Below are positions 10,658 through 22,290 of a DNA stretch of 64,000 nt, in pieces; position 1 is the stretch's first letter, and each line of letters opens with the position of its first letter. Origin of the DNA: Cephalopachus bancanus (lineage: Eukaryota; Chordata; Mammalia; Primates; Tarsiidae); assembly GCA_027257055.1 (NCBI GenBank), contig JAPVLO010000056.1:3472001-3536000 (forward strand), read 5' to 3'. Made by a program: the position numbers and the translations under genes. Under the pieces are notes generated by a model. The model saw nothing but the letters and a program-made list of their open reading frames with translations, was not told the DNA's origin and made no database searches.

Positions 10658-11195
10658 GTAAGCACCTGGAAAAACAGATGTGTCTTTCAAGATTATGCCC
10701 AGGGACAGAAAATAAAGGTTTTGCGGGATGCAAATGTCCTAAAAGCAGCAAGTTTATCCTGGAACCTTGCCAAAGCAATGCCTGCTGTTCTCAATGTTAG
10801 ACCAGAGTAAGAAAAAGAAGAAGGATATCCAAGAAGTACATCAACTTGAAGCTCCAAGGCCAATAAGAACAGAAATAGGGAGGTCTCCACATTGAAGTCA
10901 ATCACTGAACGCCTCTCCTTCCTCACAGATGTGGGATATCAGCAGAGCTAGTTTTATCTTAGAGGCTGAGATACACTGGAAGGAATTAGAGAGGATCTGC
11001 GTTGGGATGGAGACTCTGCCATGTACTGCATGGCCACAGGAATGCCACTTAGTCTCTCTGATATAAAGACTGTTGTGAAGGCAGACCCCATCCCAAAATA
11101 TCTACCCATCCTCTCATGGATGGTTGATACTATACCATTAGCAAAAAGTATTCCTTGTAATTAAGAAGTCCCACTTCCTATAATCCTGGCTTATT
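10658..11195. other. unassigned sequence
   Basis: No repeat or gene recognised. Confidence 0.35.
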
Positions 11196-11199
11196 CAGA

Positions 11200-11320
11200 A
11201 GACCTAGGAGACCAAACTCTAGTAACGTGCCAAGGACACTGACCTAATAAATGGCACAACCTGGACTCAAGCTCATATCTGCTTAGCTCCAAAACTGTCC
11301 TTCATTGCCTTCCAAAGGGT
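11200..11320 (-). repeat. MIR SINE fragment, antisense
   Basis: 'ggcacaacctggactcaagc' and 'catatctgcttagctccaaa' fit the 5' half of MIR, reversed. Confidence 0.5.
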
Positions 11321-11392
11321 TATCAAGAAAACCAGTACCCACAAGTTGGGCTTAAAATGAAATCAAGCTTAATGCCTAATGTTAATTAAGCC

Positions 11393-11562
11393 AGCAGTAT
11401 GATACTGTATAGGGAAAATAGCACCGATGTAGAGTCAAAAGACCTGAGCTCACATCCCAGGCTTGGACACTTACAAGGTTTGTATGAGACTAAGAAAGGC
11501 TGTTTATTTTACTTCACTGATCCTCATTTGCTCCATATGAAAAATGGGGATAATGCCTGTGT
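11393..11562 (+). repeat. MIR SINE, sense
   Basis: 'gtagagtcaaaagacctgag', 'ctcacatcccaggcttggac' and 'catatgaaaaatggggataa'. Confidence 0.65.
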
Positions 11563-12010
11563 CAGTCAAAATGGGATAAGTTGTGATGCAGTAACAAATA
11601 GCACCAGAATGTCAGTAACTTAAAACAAAAGTTTTTTTTTCTTTTTTCTTTCTTCTCTCTCTTTTTTTAAATTTTATGCTTTTTGTTTATACTGTGTCTT
11701 TCTCAGTTTACCTGGAACCTGTTCTCTATATTAGCCTCACTCCAGAACACAGGCTCTTGGAGCAGGCACTGATTGGAACACTTCTGGACACACTTGGAGA
11801 AAGAGCAGAGAACCCAAGATGGCCTCATACTTGAACTTAAATACTCAACTTGAAGCTCGCAAACATTACTAGACGCTCATAACTCCTCGGGAAGAACTAG
11901 TTGCCTAGTGCCCCCAAACCGCTAAAGGCCAGAAAGCATTCTCCTACTATACTCTTAGAAAAGTGAAGAGCTAGGACCATTTGGTGAACTGCATTAATGT
12001 CACCTGGTTA
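11563..12010 (+). repeat. ancient medium-reiterated element, class not assigned
   Basis: It starts with 'gatgcagtaacaaatagcac' and 'gtcagtaacttaaaacaaaa', continues with gene-free sequence, and ends 'accatttggtgaactgcatt'. These ends match a repeat consensus I remember from mammalian genomes but cannot name with confidence. A CT/T-rich run at 11630-11670 interrupts it. Confidence 0.5.
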
Positions 12011-12309
12011 CTTACCCTAACTAATTACTTCAAAGGGATGCCAGTAAGATTAAAAGAGGAAATACATAGGAAAATGCAGGAGCAGAATAAACTCTGTATT
12101 TTTGAGCATTAAAGAGCAGTGAATGACTAACTCCTCATCTCTTTTTTTCCCCCACTTGAATGTACTTTCTGCTGAGAAATCTGATTTTCTCAGATTTGCA
12201 AGTTTTTCTGAGGAAGTGATGTTTGCATTTCCAAGTCAATAGTTCAGGATACAGTAAAGGAGTATATTTTTCACTGCCACAAGATACTGAAATGTTAAAG
12301 CAAATTTTG
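12011..12309. other. unassigned AT-rich sequence
   Basis: No repeat recognised. It includes the imperfect pairing of 'agaaatctgattttctcaga' around 12175. Confidence 0.35.
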
Positions 12310-12520
12310 AGTCCATAAAAAAAGTTTGTAACATATGAGAAGAATCATAGAATTGTAGGATTTTAGATCTGTAAGAGATCTTGGTAGTTCTCCACTCATT
12401 TTTTTTTTCAAAGAAAGAGTAGCCTAAAGAAGGGTCTTGCCCACAGTTAGCAGAATAATAACAGGGTTTTGACCAGAATCCAGGTCTCCTGACACCCAGC
12501 TATACTATACTGTGGATTCC
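12310..12520 (-). repeat. MIR-type SINE, antisense
   Basis: It opens with the longer MIR ending 'gaattgtaggattttagatc'. It continues 'agaagggtcttgcccacagt' and closes 'aatccaggtctcctgacacc'. Confidence 0.65.
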
Positions 12521-12729
12521 TTTCCCATATTTTTGCATACTGATGTGGAATGTTTTACTATCACCAGACTGGCTTATAGGTAATCTGTTTTTCCTTTCAG
12601 TTCTTTGAGTCACTGATCTAGCTGGACACAAAAACCATTCCTCAGTAATCAAGTACGGATAAAGAAAGGGTGGTCTATACCTATTCTTGAGCCAGTCTGC
12701 AAAGGCCTAATGTAAAAAGCATTACAGGG

Positions 12730-13010
12730 CTTATTGAATAGGCCCTGGGGAAAGATCCTAGGAAAACTAAAATAAAAATAAACAAAATTCCTGTCCTCAA
12801 AGAGCTTCCTGTCCAGTGAAAAAGAAGATATGAGTATAAGTCATAGCGAGAAGATAGGTAAGTGAGAGGAACTCCAAGGAAGCTGTGGGAACTCAGAAGT
12901 GGAGATGGAATGGGATAAAAGGTGATGGAGCAGTGTCAAGGAAAGCTTTCTGGAGGAAGTCTGCCCTAAAACTGATCTTTGGAGGATGATGGGGATAAAG
13001 TGGGAAGATG
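12730..13010. repeat. ancient LINE remnant (L2-like family)
   Basis: 'ctgtcctcaaagagcttcct' and 'caaggaaagctttctggagg' are the marker phrases of the family also seen at 640. Confidence 0.55.
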
Positions 13011-13782
13011 GTCAAATTAAGAGGAAGAGAAGGGAATAACTAGGCAGGAGAAGGTTGGGCAAATAACTGGAGGCAGAAAACAGCACATCTCACTCATGGG
13101 ACTGCTTTGCCCAGCATCTGCCCAGAGGGGACAGGACACAGCAGTGAGGTAGGGGCCAGGAGTCTGGACGTCATTGCCTGAAAGCTGGGAGGAGCGAGAA
13201 TCACTGCTATTGTTGTGGCTATTCCGTAGACTGTGGGCAGACTGGCTTTCGAGGGATTTGAAATTTACTCTTCTCTGGCAAAAAGCAGTCAAGTGGCTTG
13301 GAGGAGAAAATGAAATCACTTCAAGAAAGCTCTAAGTTGTGATTTTTTAAATAAGTGGTGTTCTTGTATGTCAATAAAACGGCATAAGACCCTGCTTCCT
13401 TCTTCTCAGCTCCCTCAGTGAAGTCACAAATATTTCTTTACATCTCTTTGCCCTTCCAGGTGTGAAGGATATTTATGAAGAAAAAAATAAAGTCATGTCA
13501 GCTGATCTTTTATTTCGTTTTTGTTTCTTCCATCACCCCCACCCCAATCATGAAAAAAGCAATTTCACCCTAAAAGACAAACTACAGATTTATTTACTCA
13601 GTAAGAAGTCTTAGAAACAAAGGCCACATTTTTTCCCTTGGGAGTTCCCCATCACCATGTGCCCCTGTACCCCACAGCATTTGGTCTTATCTCCCAGAGC
13701 ACTCTAGAGAATGTCTGTTCCTCACAAAGCCCAGCATGTGAGTGAGTTAAGTAGGTGATGAAAAATGGAAAGGACAAAGGAT
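13011..13782. other. unassigned sequence
   Basis: No repeat recognised. A 100-codon minus-strand open frame at 13017-13319 is low complexity in content and matches no family known to me. Confidence 0.35.
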
Positions 13783-13800
13783 GAATGAATGAATGAATGC
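13783..13800. repeat. (GAAT)n microsatellite
   Basis: About four GAAT units. Confidence 0.85.
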
Positions 13801-13914
13801 TGCAGACTCAGGACAGAGCCTGTTTAACTTTATGAATTTAGTTGCATGAGCATCTTTACAGTGAAATCAACCTATGATAGCATTTACCTGTGCACTTGCC
13901 AAATCGTGCATTAA

Positions 13915-14370
13915 AACAAACATGAATGCTCATTCTGTGCCAGACCCAGGCACTGTTCTAGGCATCAGTAAGTAAAATAGACAAAGTCCTTACTTATGAC
14001 ATGTATGTGCTAGAGAGGGTGCCAGACAATATGTATACTGGCAAACAAATACAAAATGCAATGACAGGTAGAAAAATAATGGATGAAAAAATCAAGCAAC
14101 AAGAAGGGATGAGAAAGCAGCTGGTGGTGTCCAGGGAAAGCCTCCTTGGCAAGGGAGCATTTGCACAGAGACCAGCATGAAGTGAGGAAGCAAGCCATAA
14201 GAAAACCTTTCAGCAGAGCTTTCTAGGGAGCGAGAACAGCAAGCACAGGCCCTGGAGAAGGCTACCTGCTTGCCATGTTGTCAGAACAGCAAAAAGTTCA
14301 CTGTGCCAAAGAGGAGAAGCAGGGGAGAAATGAGGTCAGAGATATCCAGAGGCCAGGACCAGGGTCTCCA
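13915..14370. repeat. ancient LINE remnant (L2-like family)
   Basis: 'attctgtgccagacccaggc', 'actgttctaggcatcagtaa', then 'gagaacagcaagcacaggcc' and 'aaatgaggtcagagatatcc'. It is one of the longer copies in the window. Confidence 0.6.
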
Positions 14371-14384
14371 GACTCTCTATTAAA

Positions 14385-14395
14385 ACACACACACA

Positions 14396-14454
<59 letters not shown>

Positions 14455-14490
14455 ACACACACACACATGCACACACACACTCACACATGT
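14385..14490. repeat. (CA)n microsatellite
   Basis: About 50 CA units with a few AAAC, ATAC and TGCA interruptions. Confidence 0.97.
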
Positions 14491-14524
14491 GCCTTAAATA
14501 TCTCTTTTAAATTTTGAGATTTTT

Positions 14525-14821
14525 GGCCGGGTGTGGTGGCTCACGCCTCTAATTCCAGCACTTTGGGAGGCTGAGGCAAGAGGATTGCCTGAGTCCAGGG
14601 GTTCGAGACCAGCCTGGGCAACTTGGCGAGACCTCGTCTCTACAATAAATCAAAAAAAAATTAACCAGGCATCGTGGCACATGCCTGTAATCCCAGTTAC
14701 TTAGGAAGGTTGAGGTGGAAGGATTGCCTGAGTTCATCAAGTCAAGGCTGCAGTGGCTGTGAGTGTGCCACTGTACTCCAGCCTGGATGATAGAATGAGA
14801 CTCCAATTCAAAAAAAAAAAA
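14525..14821 (+). mobile_element. Alu SINE, lemur-type
   Basis: Complete dimer with 'ggccgggtgtggtggctcac', linker 'ctacaataaatcaaaaaaaa', right arm 'ggctgcagtggctgtgagtg' and an A tail. Confidence 0.93.
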
Positions 14822-14837
14822 TTTTTTTTTTTAGCTT

Positions 14838-14960
14838 TTTGATCCTTGATTTTCTAGTCTGTACAATGGGGATAGTTGTCCTTCATAGGCTTGTGATGAT
14901 CAAATGAGGTGTTTCTGGTACAACGTAAGCTTCAAAAAATGGTAGCATTCTTTTTAAAAG
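14838..14960 (+). repeat. MIR SINE 3' part, sense
   Basis: 'ttttctagtctgtacaatgg', 'ggatagttgtccttcatagg' and 'gatcaaatgaggtg' are the MIR tail. The Alu abuts it. Confidence 0.6.
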
Positions 14961-15045
14961 ATGTTTTTTATTTTCTTTTCTTTTAGAGTTGTGATGGCAC
15001 ATGTCAGGATTGACTCCTTAAGTAAGTTGCACACAGGTGCAGGCC

Positions 15046-15051
15046 TTCTCT

Positions 15052-15120
<69 letters not shown>
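15046..15120. repeat. (CT)n microsatellite
   Basis: A long CT array with about 30 uninterrupted units. Confidence 0.97.
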
Positions 15121-15122
<2 letters not shown>

Positions 15123-15224
15123 AGTAGACCTGGTACCCAGTGTGTTGCTGTGTGCTCCTTATCCCTCCTCCCTCCCTCTCTCCCCTAGCAGTGTCCAGCA
15201 TCTGCCATTCTCATGCTTCTGCTC

Positions 15225-15325
15225 ATGTGACTAGTGATCAGGTCCTGCTTATGAGTGAGAATATATGGTATTCAGTTATTTGCTTCTCTGCTAGTTCACT
15301 ACATATGATGGTCTTCTCCTTATTG
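15225..15325 (-). repeat. L1 fragment, antisense, old
   Basis: 'cctgcttatgagtgagaata' and 'tatggtattcagttatttgc' correspond to reversed L1 ORF2-end sequence. Confidence 0.5.
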
Positions 15326-15605
15326 TTGTTAGCGTCCTTTTGCTTCAGCATTCAGGTCAAGAGGCTTAAGCGATGCTCAGGTCTTCCTTCCTCTGACTTT
15401 CTCTTCTGCTATGCCTGTGGGTGTCACCGGGCACCATCATTTCCTTTCTGTGGTTCTGTCTTCCTTTTGGCTACAGGGAGGAAAGGAGGCTGTCCCAGGA
15501 TTGTTCAGAAATAATTCTGCTTTCAAAGGATTAGGCTGCAACAAGAACTTGTAGCCTTAATTTCTAAGCAGAAGCAGGGAACAGAAGCTATTATTTCATC
15601 TGTGT
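15326..15605. other. unassigned sequence
   Basis: Nothing recognised. Confidence 0.35.
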
Positions 15606-15609
15606 ATAT

Positions 15610-15780
15610 GTGGATTCAAGACACAGCGGAAAAGCTCAGGCTTAGATTTCCAGAGACCTGGGTTCCAAGACTGAGGTTCACTAGTGACTAGCCAGAGGGT
15701 CCCTGCGCAAGTCTCTTTTGCCTCTTTGAGCCTCAGTTCCCATCTCTGTAGAATGAGGAAACAAATATCCATTTCAGAAG
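15610..15780 (+). repeat. MIR SINE, sense
   Basis: 'gagacctgggttccaagact', 'gcgcaagtctcttttgcctc' and 'tgagcctcagttcccatctc'. Confidence 0.75.
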
Positions 15781-16324
15781 GGAACAATTTTATATTAGCC
15801 AAGGGTGCCCAAAAATTTATACATATTTTAAGAAAGAAAAAAACGGTATTAAAATTATAATACCCAATAAGATGAATACAAATCATGTTTGACTTCTGCA
15901 ATTACAAGAGATACTCAAAGTGGTTACCATCAGGGTTCAGATACTTCTGATTATGGCGAATATCTCTTAAAATGTGCATACTTTTTTTTGGCACATTCTG
16001 TGTACATGTGTGTGTATATCTGGAATATTTTAGAAGACTGAGTCATGATTTGTGAAAGAAATTTTCCAAACTGTAGCAAACAAGTGACTGGTTCTTCCAC
16101 CATGACCTGCCTACACCACACTGAGTGTTCAGCAATTTTTGACCAAAAACAGCATGATCCCTGTTCCCCACCCTCCCTGTTTACCCAATCTCACCCAGAG
16201 CGACTTTTTTTTCATTTCCCCAGATTTCCCCATTTCACGTCCTCAAAGGGAAATATTTTACCAAAGTGGAAGAGATGAAACAAAAATGGCAAAAGTACTA
16301 AAAGGCATCAAAATTGAGGAGCTC
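15781..16324. other. unassigned sequence
   Basis: AT-rich; no repeat or gene recognised. Confidence 0.35.
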
Positions 16325-16617
16325 GGCTGGGCACGGTGGCTCAAACCTGAAATTCCAGCACTTTGGGAGACCAAGGTGAGGAAACTGCCTGAGCCCACTG
16401 GTTCAAGAACAGCCTGGGCAACTTGGCGAGACCTCATCTCTACAGTAAATCAAAAAATTAGCTGGGCATGGTAGCACGCACCTATCATTCCAGCTACTTG
16501 GAAGGCTGAGGTAGGAGGATCGCCAAAGCCCAGCAGGTCGATGCTGGGGTGGCCATGAGCATGCCACTGCACTCCAACCTGGGCGATGAAGTGAGACTCC
16601 AACTCAAAAAAAAAGAA
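16325..16617 (+). mobile_element. Alu SINE, lemur-type
   Basis: Complete dimer. Linker 'ctacagtaaatcaaaaaatt', right arm 'gatgctggggtggccatgag' and end 'gagactccaactcaaaa'. Confidence 0.93.
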
Positions 16618-16773
16618 AGGAAAATGAGTTCAAAAACTGTTTTAAGCAGTGGAAAAGGTGTCTCAATAAGTGTATTGCATCAAACAGAGTACTTTGAAGG
16701 TAACTGAAGTTTAAACATGTAAGAATAAGTACACAATTTTTATAAATAAATTCTAGGTTTTGGGGGGTCCCCC

Positions 16774-16775
<2 letters not shown>

Positions 16776-16811
<36 letters not shown>
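16776..16811. repeat. (CA)n microsatellite
   Basis: About 17 CA units, directly after a G6/C5 run. Confidence 0.95.
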
Positions 16812-16813
<2 letters not shown>

Positions 16814-17480
16814 TTACATAAACATGGACTTGTCACACGAAATGTGGAACAAATGATAATTGTTACTTTGGGAGAAACATGTTGAAAAAGTCACACGTAC
16901 AAAGGCCAGGATCCCACAGTGAGTTAATAACATAGGTGCATTCTGTTACACGACTGTGAGTTTGCCTTTGAAAGCAGATGGGTAGAACACCTTTGGGATT
17001 TTATATTGGGCATTTAACGAGGGCCAGTGAAAGAAAAGAATGGTATTTTATCAGGAGGAAAAAATGAATCCCCTTTTTATAGGGGATGTTGGCTTGTGAC
17101 ATTGCCTCTTACCCAGGAGTGGTGGGGGCCTAGTGCAGATGGGACAGATGGAGAAATGGGACTGTATCCAACGTCCTTGTCAATCTTGTTCTAGAATCAT
17201 CCTTGTTTTAGTCTTCTTCTTATACAAAAAGGCAAATACCATGAAGCCACGGCCTTTTGCATAGATAAGAGAGCTAATGGGTTTGGATAGTCTCAATATT
17301 TTTATTTCTCTTCATTCAAAACACTATACAAAACCTCATATTTTAAATATAATTTACCTCCTTCTTTAAAACATGTTAAAACTTCCCAGTAAAATAAAAT
17401 AATTTCCCCCTAAAGGCTCCAATCCTCACCCACTTTTCCTACTGGAGTGTTGCTACAGATTTTCAACAAAGTATTTAAAT
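16812..17480. other. unassigned AT-rich sequence
   Basis: No known repeat was recognised. Confidence 0.35.
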
Positions 17481-17800
17481 GTTTTTAATTAGATGGTGAT
17501 AAGGCATTATTTTCCGAGTCGGCCCTGCATGGGGCAGAATCATCACTCTCAATTATGTTCTACTTCAAACAGGGGGTCTGGAAAAGCAATTCATTAGCAG
17601 AGCCCTGGAATGCTGCAGGATGACCTCCCTTGATAATACCACTGCCCGGAATCAAATTTCCAGCTCAACATCTAACACATTTCATGGAAGTCTGGCATGA
17701 CACACATATATTGTTGTTTAAGGAGTATTTCTTGGTTTGAAGCCTCCTTCCTGTAGACATAGCTGGAGTGATTTAAAGCACATTACTCACACCCTGCCTC
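17481..17800. other. candidate conserved non-coding block
   Basis: Repeat-free sequence of even composition with homeodomain-like cores such as 'aaaagcaattcattagca' and 'ctctcaattatgttc'. Regulatory function is only inferred from the absence of repeats and the texture of the sequence. Confidence 0.2.
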
Positions 17801-17989
17801 CTGTCTATCTGTCACCGAGTGTGCTGTACCGCTCTTAGTGTAAGGTCCTGGGGAGAATGATACCATCCAGTCACCTAATCTGAGGTTTGAAAGTCTTTTA
17901 TGGCATCTCATTAACCACAATTAAAAGTTTTGAACTTTTAAGTTTCTAACCCCCCTCCCCAGTCCTCCTTCAGCCCACAGCACTCCATC

Positions 17990-18260
17990 TCTACCCTATG
18001 TTCAGCCATTTTATTCCCTGTCTTCCTACACAAGAGAATGGCTCACCATCTGAAGATGGCAGGCATGAATTCTCATGCCTCTGAACTTTTGTCCCTGCTG
18101 TTCCTTCTGCTTAGAATTTGTTTCCCTTTGTTCTCTGGTCAGCAAATTCCTATTTACTCTTTAAAGCCCAATAAGATGTCTTACCTTTCAAAACTATTTG
18201 CTTTTCTGTCCCTTCCTATTTTGTGTTCCAACAACACACGTATTAGCAGATGTGGCCATT
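17990..18260 (+). repeat. L2 LINE, sense
   Basis: 'attctcatgcctctgaactt', 'gctgttccttctgcttagaa' and 'tatttactctttaaagccca' follow the L2 3'UTR. Confidence 0.65.
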
Positions 18261-18284
18261 ATATACTGTGAGGTCCTTGTGGAA

Positions 18285-18560
18285 TGGCTACTGGCTAGAG
18301 TCCAAAGACCTTGGGTTGTGGAATCTGGCAGTCACTGGTTCAAATTCTGACTTGATCGCCAGTTAGCTATGTGACCTTAGGCAAAAGGTGCAATCTTCAC
18401 AAGTCTCCATTTCTTCAGATACATATAATGGAAACAATTGCATGGGGACAATAATCATCTCTATACAGCATGTCTGGGTGAGAACTAAATGTTACAGCAT
18501 ATGTAAGATGCTTCACAGAGAGAAGGTATCAGTAGATAGCTGCTATTATTGTGTCCCCAG
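18285..18560 (+). repeat. MIR SINE, sense, nearly complete
   Basis: 'agtcactggttcaaattctg' carries the tRNA-like B-box region. 'agctatgtgaccttaggcaa' and 'agatagctgctattattgtg' mark core and tail. Confidence 0.8.
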
Positions 18561-19149
18561 CTCTATAATGGGAACCCAAGAACTATGTTCTAAGCTTTAT
18601 TCCTCACTAGATGTGCCCTCTTAAAGGCAATTAACTTTTAAATGTGTAGCACTTCAAGAGGGAAAACTTACCATGAATCAATCAGAAACTGAAATAAAGC
18701 ATTATTACCATTCTCTTATAACCTCCATAGTAATCATCATTATATGCCTGTTAGGTCACTCTGCCTAACTTAAAGAAGGATCAAAAGATGTGAACACCTA
18801 GGACTGGAGGAGCTTAATCTGATATTGGGGGTCCCTACATGCCATTCCCAGCAGATCAGTGATGAATTATTCATGAGATCCAACTCCACCTTGACAGAAA
18901 ACTAGAATTGAGTGGAAGAAACTTAGGACCAGTGGATCTGGAAGTAGGATTTCAACCCACAGCAGAAGAAAAAGTTTGCTTTCTCAGGAGGACAAATGGC
19001 ATTTACCTGGAAATAGGAAATTGGATGGACAAAGGGAGACAGAGATTGAGCAAAGAAGAAAGAAAAATATTCCACAAATTTGTCAAAGCCTATGTAACAA
19101 CATCTATGTACATTAGGGTCTAGTTAAGCTCTTCAGTGTTTGGTTTATC
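18561..19149. other. unassigned sequence
   Basis: A 71-codon open frame at 18908-19123 is present but has no recognisable features. No repeat recognised. Confidence 0.35.
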
Positions 19150-19300
19150 CATTCCTTTCTACATTCATCTATTCATTCATTCAAGTCTTTATTGAATACC
19201 CACTGTGTTCCAGGTGAAGGAATGGAACATAACTATGAATTAAGTACAGTTCCTTCCCTTTGGGAGTTCACACTCTGTTGGGGAAGGCAACATAAGACTA
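19150..19300 (-). repeat. L2 LINE 3' tail, antisense
   Basis: 'attcattcattcaagtcttt', 'attgaatacccactgtgttc' and 'ttgggagttcacactctgtt'. Confidence 0.65.
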
Positions 19301-20009
19301 TTTTCACCGGTTATTTCTAACAGTCATTTCCTCCAGCATGTGTAGTAAAGTTTCTCCTGTAAATGTCAGCCTAGCATTACTAAGCTAAAGAGACCCAGAA
19401 AGGGGCTGGGTTCTGCCTACACTTAAACCAGAGTTTAAAACAGGGAACACAACAGCACAGAAGTCAAAATTGAGATTTTGATTTCTCTCCAGGTGGGGGT
19501 TTTTAGTTTAGAGCTTTTCTCTCACCTCAGAAGATTAGGGTATTGTTTGAGCAAGAACTTTGCCTTCAGATTTTTCTGGAGAATATTCTGAAGACATGGA
19601 AACAATGAGACATGAGATAAGGACCTTTTGCTGAGAGGAATCCAAGTGGTAGAGAAAGATCTACATTTACTTGGCATCTGCTGTGTGCTAGGTGTTATAG
19701 ACACTCAACTATCTATGAAATAAATACATCTTCTAATTAACTTTAATAAATGATATATTTCATGGGCACTATTCATAATTCCCGTGACAGAACTTTTTGG
19801 AAAATAGTCATCACAGTGAATGCTAAATATACTCTTGACCCCATCTTAGTCTGGAAAATAGGAAAGCCAGAGAGATACCCGTTTTGGGAAAATAAGTGTG
19901 GATCTAGAATTATATCCTCTCAGGTGTGAGAGAAGTCATGTCAACTAAATTTCTCAGCGGGAAGATAATATAGGACATTCTCTTATCTGTTTATCACTTC
20001 ATCATTCAC
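19301..20009. other. mostly unassigned, with a short antisense MIR-like tail
   Basis: At 19660-19740 'cttggcatctgctgtgtgct' and 'aggtgttatagacactcaac' look like a reversed MIR tail. The remainder is unassigned. Confidence 0.35.
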
Positions 20010-20340
20010 TCACTGATACATTCAATAAATGTTTCCTGAGTACTATCCAAGCACAGTGTCAGTTATCGGGACATGATATCAAATAAGACCCAATCTCTGC
20101 TCCTCAAGAAGCTCATGGCCTAGTGGAGGTGACAGTCATAGACAACATGGCTACAGCACAATGTGATGGCGCCATGAAAGAAAAAGGAAACGAAGCTAAA
20201 ACAGTGTCTGAGAGGGGCTGTTTATGAGATCATGGAAGTCGTCTCTGTGAAGGAGCCTAGAGCAGGAAAGAAAGAACACGGCAGAGGAAAGGCAGAGGGG
20301 AGGAAAGGCAGAGAAAAGAGGCAGGGTGATAACTCGTCAT
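20010..20340. repeat. ancient LINE remnant (L2-like family)
   Basis: 'cattcaataaatgtttcctg', 'gctcatggcctagtggaggt' and 'acaatgtgatggcgcc' match the family at 640. Confidence 0.55.
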
Positions 20341-20539
20341 TCAAGTAGTTCATAAGCCACAACTTAGCAAAATGGGGCATGGGTCCCTTGCCCCACTACA
20401 AATGTCATCATTTTGGCCTTGACCGTAACTCACGGACTTGTGAAAATCCGCCATTTTCCCCCATCACATCGGAGGAAAAACATCATCCCAAAGATCAGTA
20501 GAGAAACTAGGGCTCCAATGATGACTTTGCCTCTCTTTT

Positions 20540-20760
20540 TCTATGTAATTTTTTGGGGGGAAGACATTACTTTCCCTGAGCCTTAGCACCTTTTTCTGCA
20601 AAACAGAGCTGTAATAGTCACCTTATATCACAATTGCAATGGTTAAATGAGATAATGCGCAAGCGGTGCCTACGACTGTGTCTAGGCACACTAAATAGGA
20701 GTAGACAGCATTTTCTGCCACTGTTGTTATTACTGCTGCTGCTACTATTATAATCTTGAA
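20540..20760 (+). repeat. MIR SINE, sense
   Basis: 'actttccctgagccttagca', 'gttaaatgagataatgcgca' and 'ttgttattactgctgctgct'. Confidence 0.7.
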
Positions 20761-20929
20761 CAAAGATTAAGGTTTTAAGTTAATGTCTTTGACTGCAACT
20801 GTGTCTGGAAGGAGAGATATATTAGAAGAAGGATTGCCCCTCAATAAAAAGGTTTTCAATGTTCTCTATTAGGAATCATGAGCAATCTGACCTTGTAAAA
20901 AATAAAATGGTCTGAATTCTTTACATCCT

Positions 20930-21560
20930 GGCTTGGTTCCTAAAGGCAGCTAAAGTGATATTAGAGACAAAGAGAAACATTGCGGGGGGGAAAAGCAGCA
21001 GCCTTAATTTCCGAGGTGAATGAGATGGATAGCCCCAGTGCCCAGCGGTAAACCTCTTAGTATTTATGAAACTGAAATTACACCCTTCCAATAAAAGGGA
21101 AAGGCAAAGAAGGGCGCACTCTACATAATGGCCTCTTGTTAGGCCTTCCTGATTACCTGGGCTCTGTTTTCATGAAAACTGCCAGCACCCAGTGTTTCAG
21201 GGCCACCATCCGCTGGGGGCAGACGGGAACCGTTTATTTAGCCAAATGAAAATTTACACTTAAATAAAAAAATACTAGTGGCGTTGGGGCTGGAGAAACA
21301 ATTACCTAGACCCAACATCACAGCTGCAAATTGCATCAGCGGTAAAAGCAAGTCGGGGGCACAGATTACACCACTGCTGCCTGACATCAAAGGCAGCCAG
21401 CCTTGTTTCTTCATCGGCAGTGTGAACAATATTTCTCTTTGATCTTGGACACGAAGAAACAGCGTGGGGGCGCCAGGGGAGGAGAGGAGGTGCGGTGTTG
21501 ATGTGTAACAACATGCAGCCCACTGAGGTCGCGTGGTTGAAATGCCAAGTAGGGTCAGGA
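20930..21560. other. candidate conserved regulatory block
   Basis: About 630 bases free of recognised repeats, with higher CpG content than the flanks. Visible motifs include an E-box 'cagctg' (21321-21326), directly followed by 'attgcatca' (21330-21338), which read on the other strand is a TGATGCAAT C/EBP-ATF-type element. There are also several TTTATT/TAAAT homeodomain or forkhead-like cores near 21230-21270. No ORF of note. Enhancer function is an inference. Confidence 0.3.
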
Positions 21561-21621
21561 AGACTCCATTTAAACCAGCAGTTGAAATCTAAGGAAAGAA
21601 TGGGAGGCATGGTTTCACTCA

Positions 21622-21815
21622 ATCATTCAATCAACAAGTCTTTGAGGAGGCAGCCGCATGCCCATGCTGTGCCAGCCACTGAAGGGAAAAGGGAGGTGGA
21701 GAGTGAAAGGGGTTGCATGTGACAGAGTCCCAGACCCAGTTTCAAGTCCTCTTCTGGTACTACCGTCTGTGGGATTCTGAGCATATGATTTAACTTTTGG
21801 CATCTTATTTTTCTC
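21622..21815. repeat. L2 tail (antisense) followed by MIR piece (sense)
   Basis: 'caatcattcaatcaacaagt' and 'catgctgtgccagccactga' are an L2-like antisense tail. 'acccagtttcaagtcctctt' and 'tctgagcatatgatttaact' then fit sense MIR. Confidence 0.5.
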
Positions 21816-22089
21816 CTCTACTCCTACCAGGCCCTTTGTTCCTTATGTTTATCCCTTGGTTCCTCTCTGCTGGGGTTTAATCATGGGCTTTGAGATTTGA
21901 ATTCCGACTATTCCTTATCTCCCTCTTTCTTATCCTTAACCAAAACTCTTTGACACTCTTAGGGTGGGCATCCAGTCCTACCCTCACCCCGTAGGCCTAA
22001 GTTCCTAACTCTAAACCACTAGGCTTCACCTCCATCAGGCCACCCACTATTCATTTAGAAGAATAACTCAGACAACTGCAAAGACATCA
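21816..22089. other. unassigned sequence
   Basis: Nothing recognised. Confidence 0.3.
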
Positions 22090-22290
22090 GCTGGGTACAC
22101 AGAAGAATCAGACACAGCTCCAAGTCAGGTAGGCAGACAGGCTAACAAGGAGGTATTTCTCTGGTAAGAGGGAGGTGCAGAGAAAGCACACCTGGAGACA
22201 TATGAAGGAAGATTTCCTGAAGAAGGTGGCATGAGTTATCATCTGAAGGATGAGTTCTCTAGGCAAGAGATTTGAAGAGTTAAGTTGAAT
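22090..22290. repeat. ancient LINE remnant (L2-like family)
   Basis: 'gaaggaagatttcctgaaga' and 'aaggtggcatgagttatcat' are the 'accumulated gain of function' part shared with other copies in the window. Confidence 0.5.

Noticed and set aside
14275..14517. Frames with long Thr-His or Val-Cys runs
   Set aside because: Artefacts of the (CA)n array.
18285..18400. tRNA-like B-box 'ggttcaaattc'
   Set aside because: It is the tRNA-derived head of a MIR; there is no full cloverleaf.
21430..21500. Possible CTCF site around 'agcgtgggggcgccagg'
   Set aside because: Only the GGGGGCGCC half agrees with the motif; the 5' half does not.
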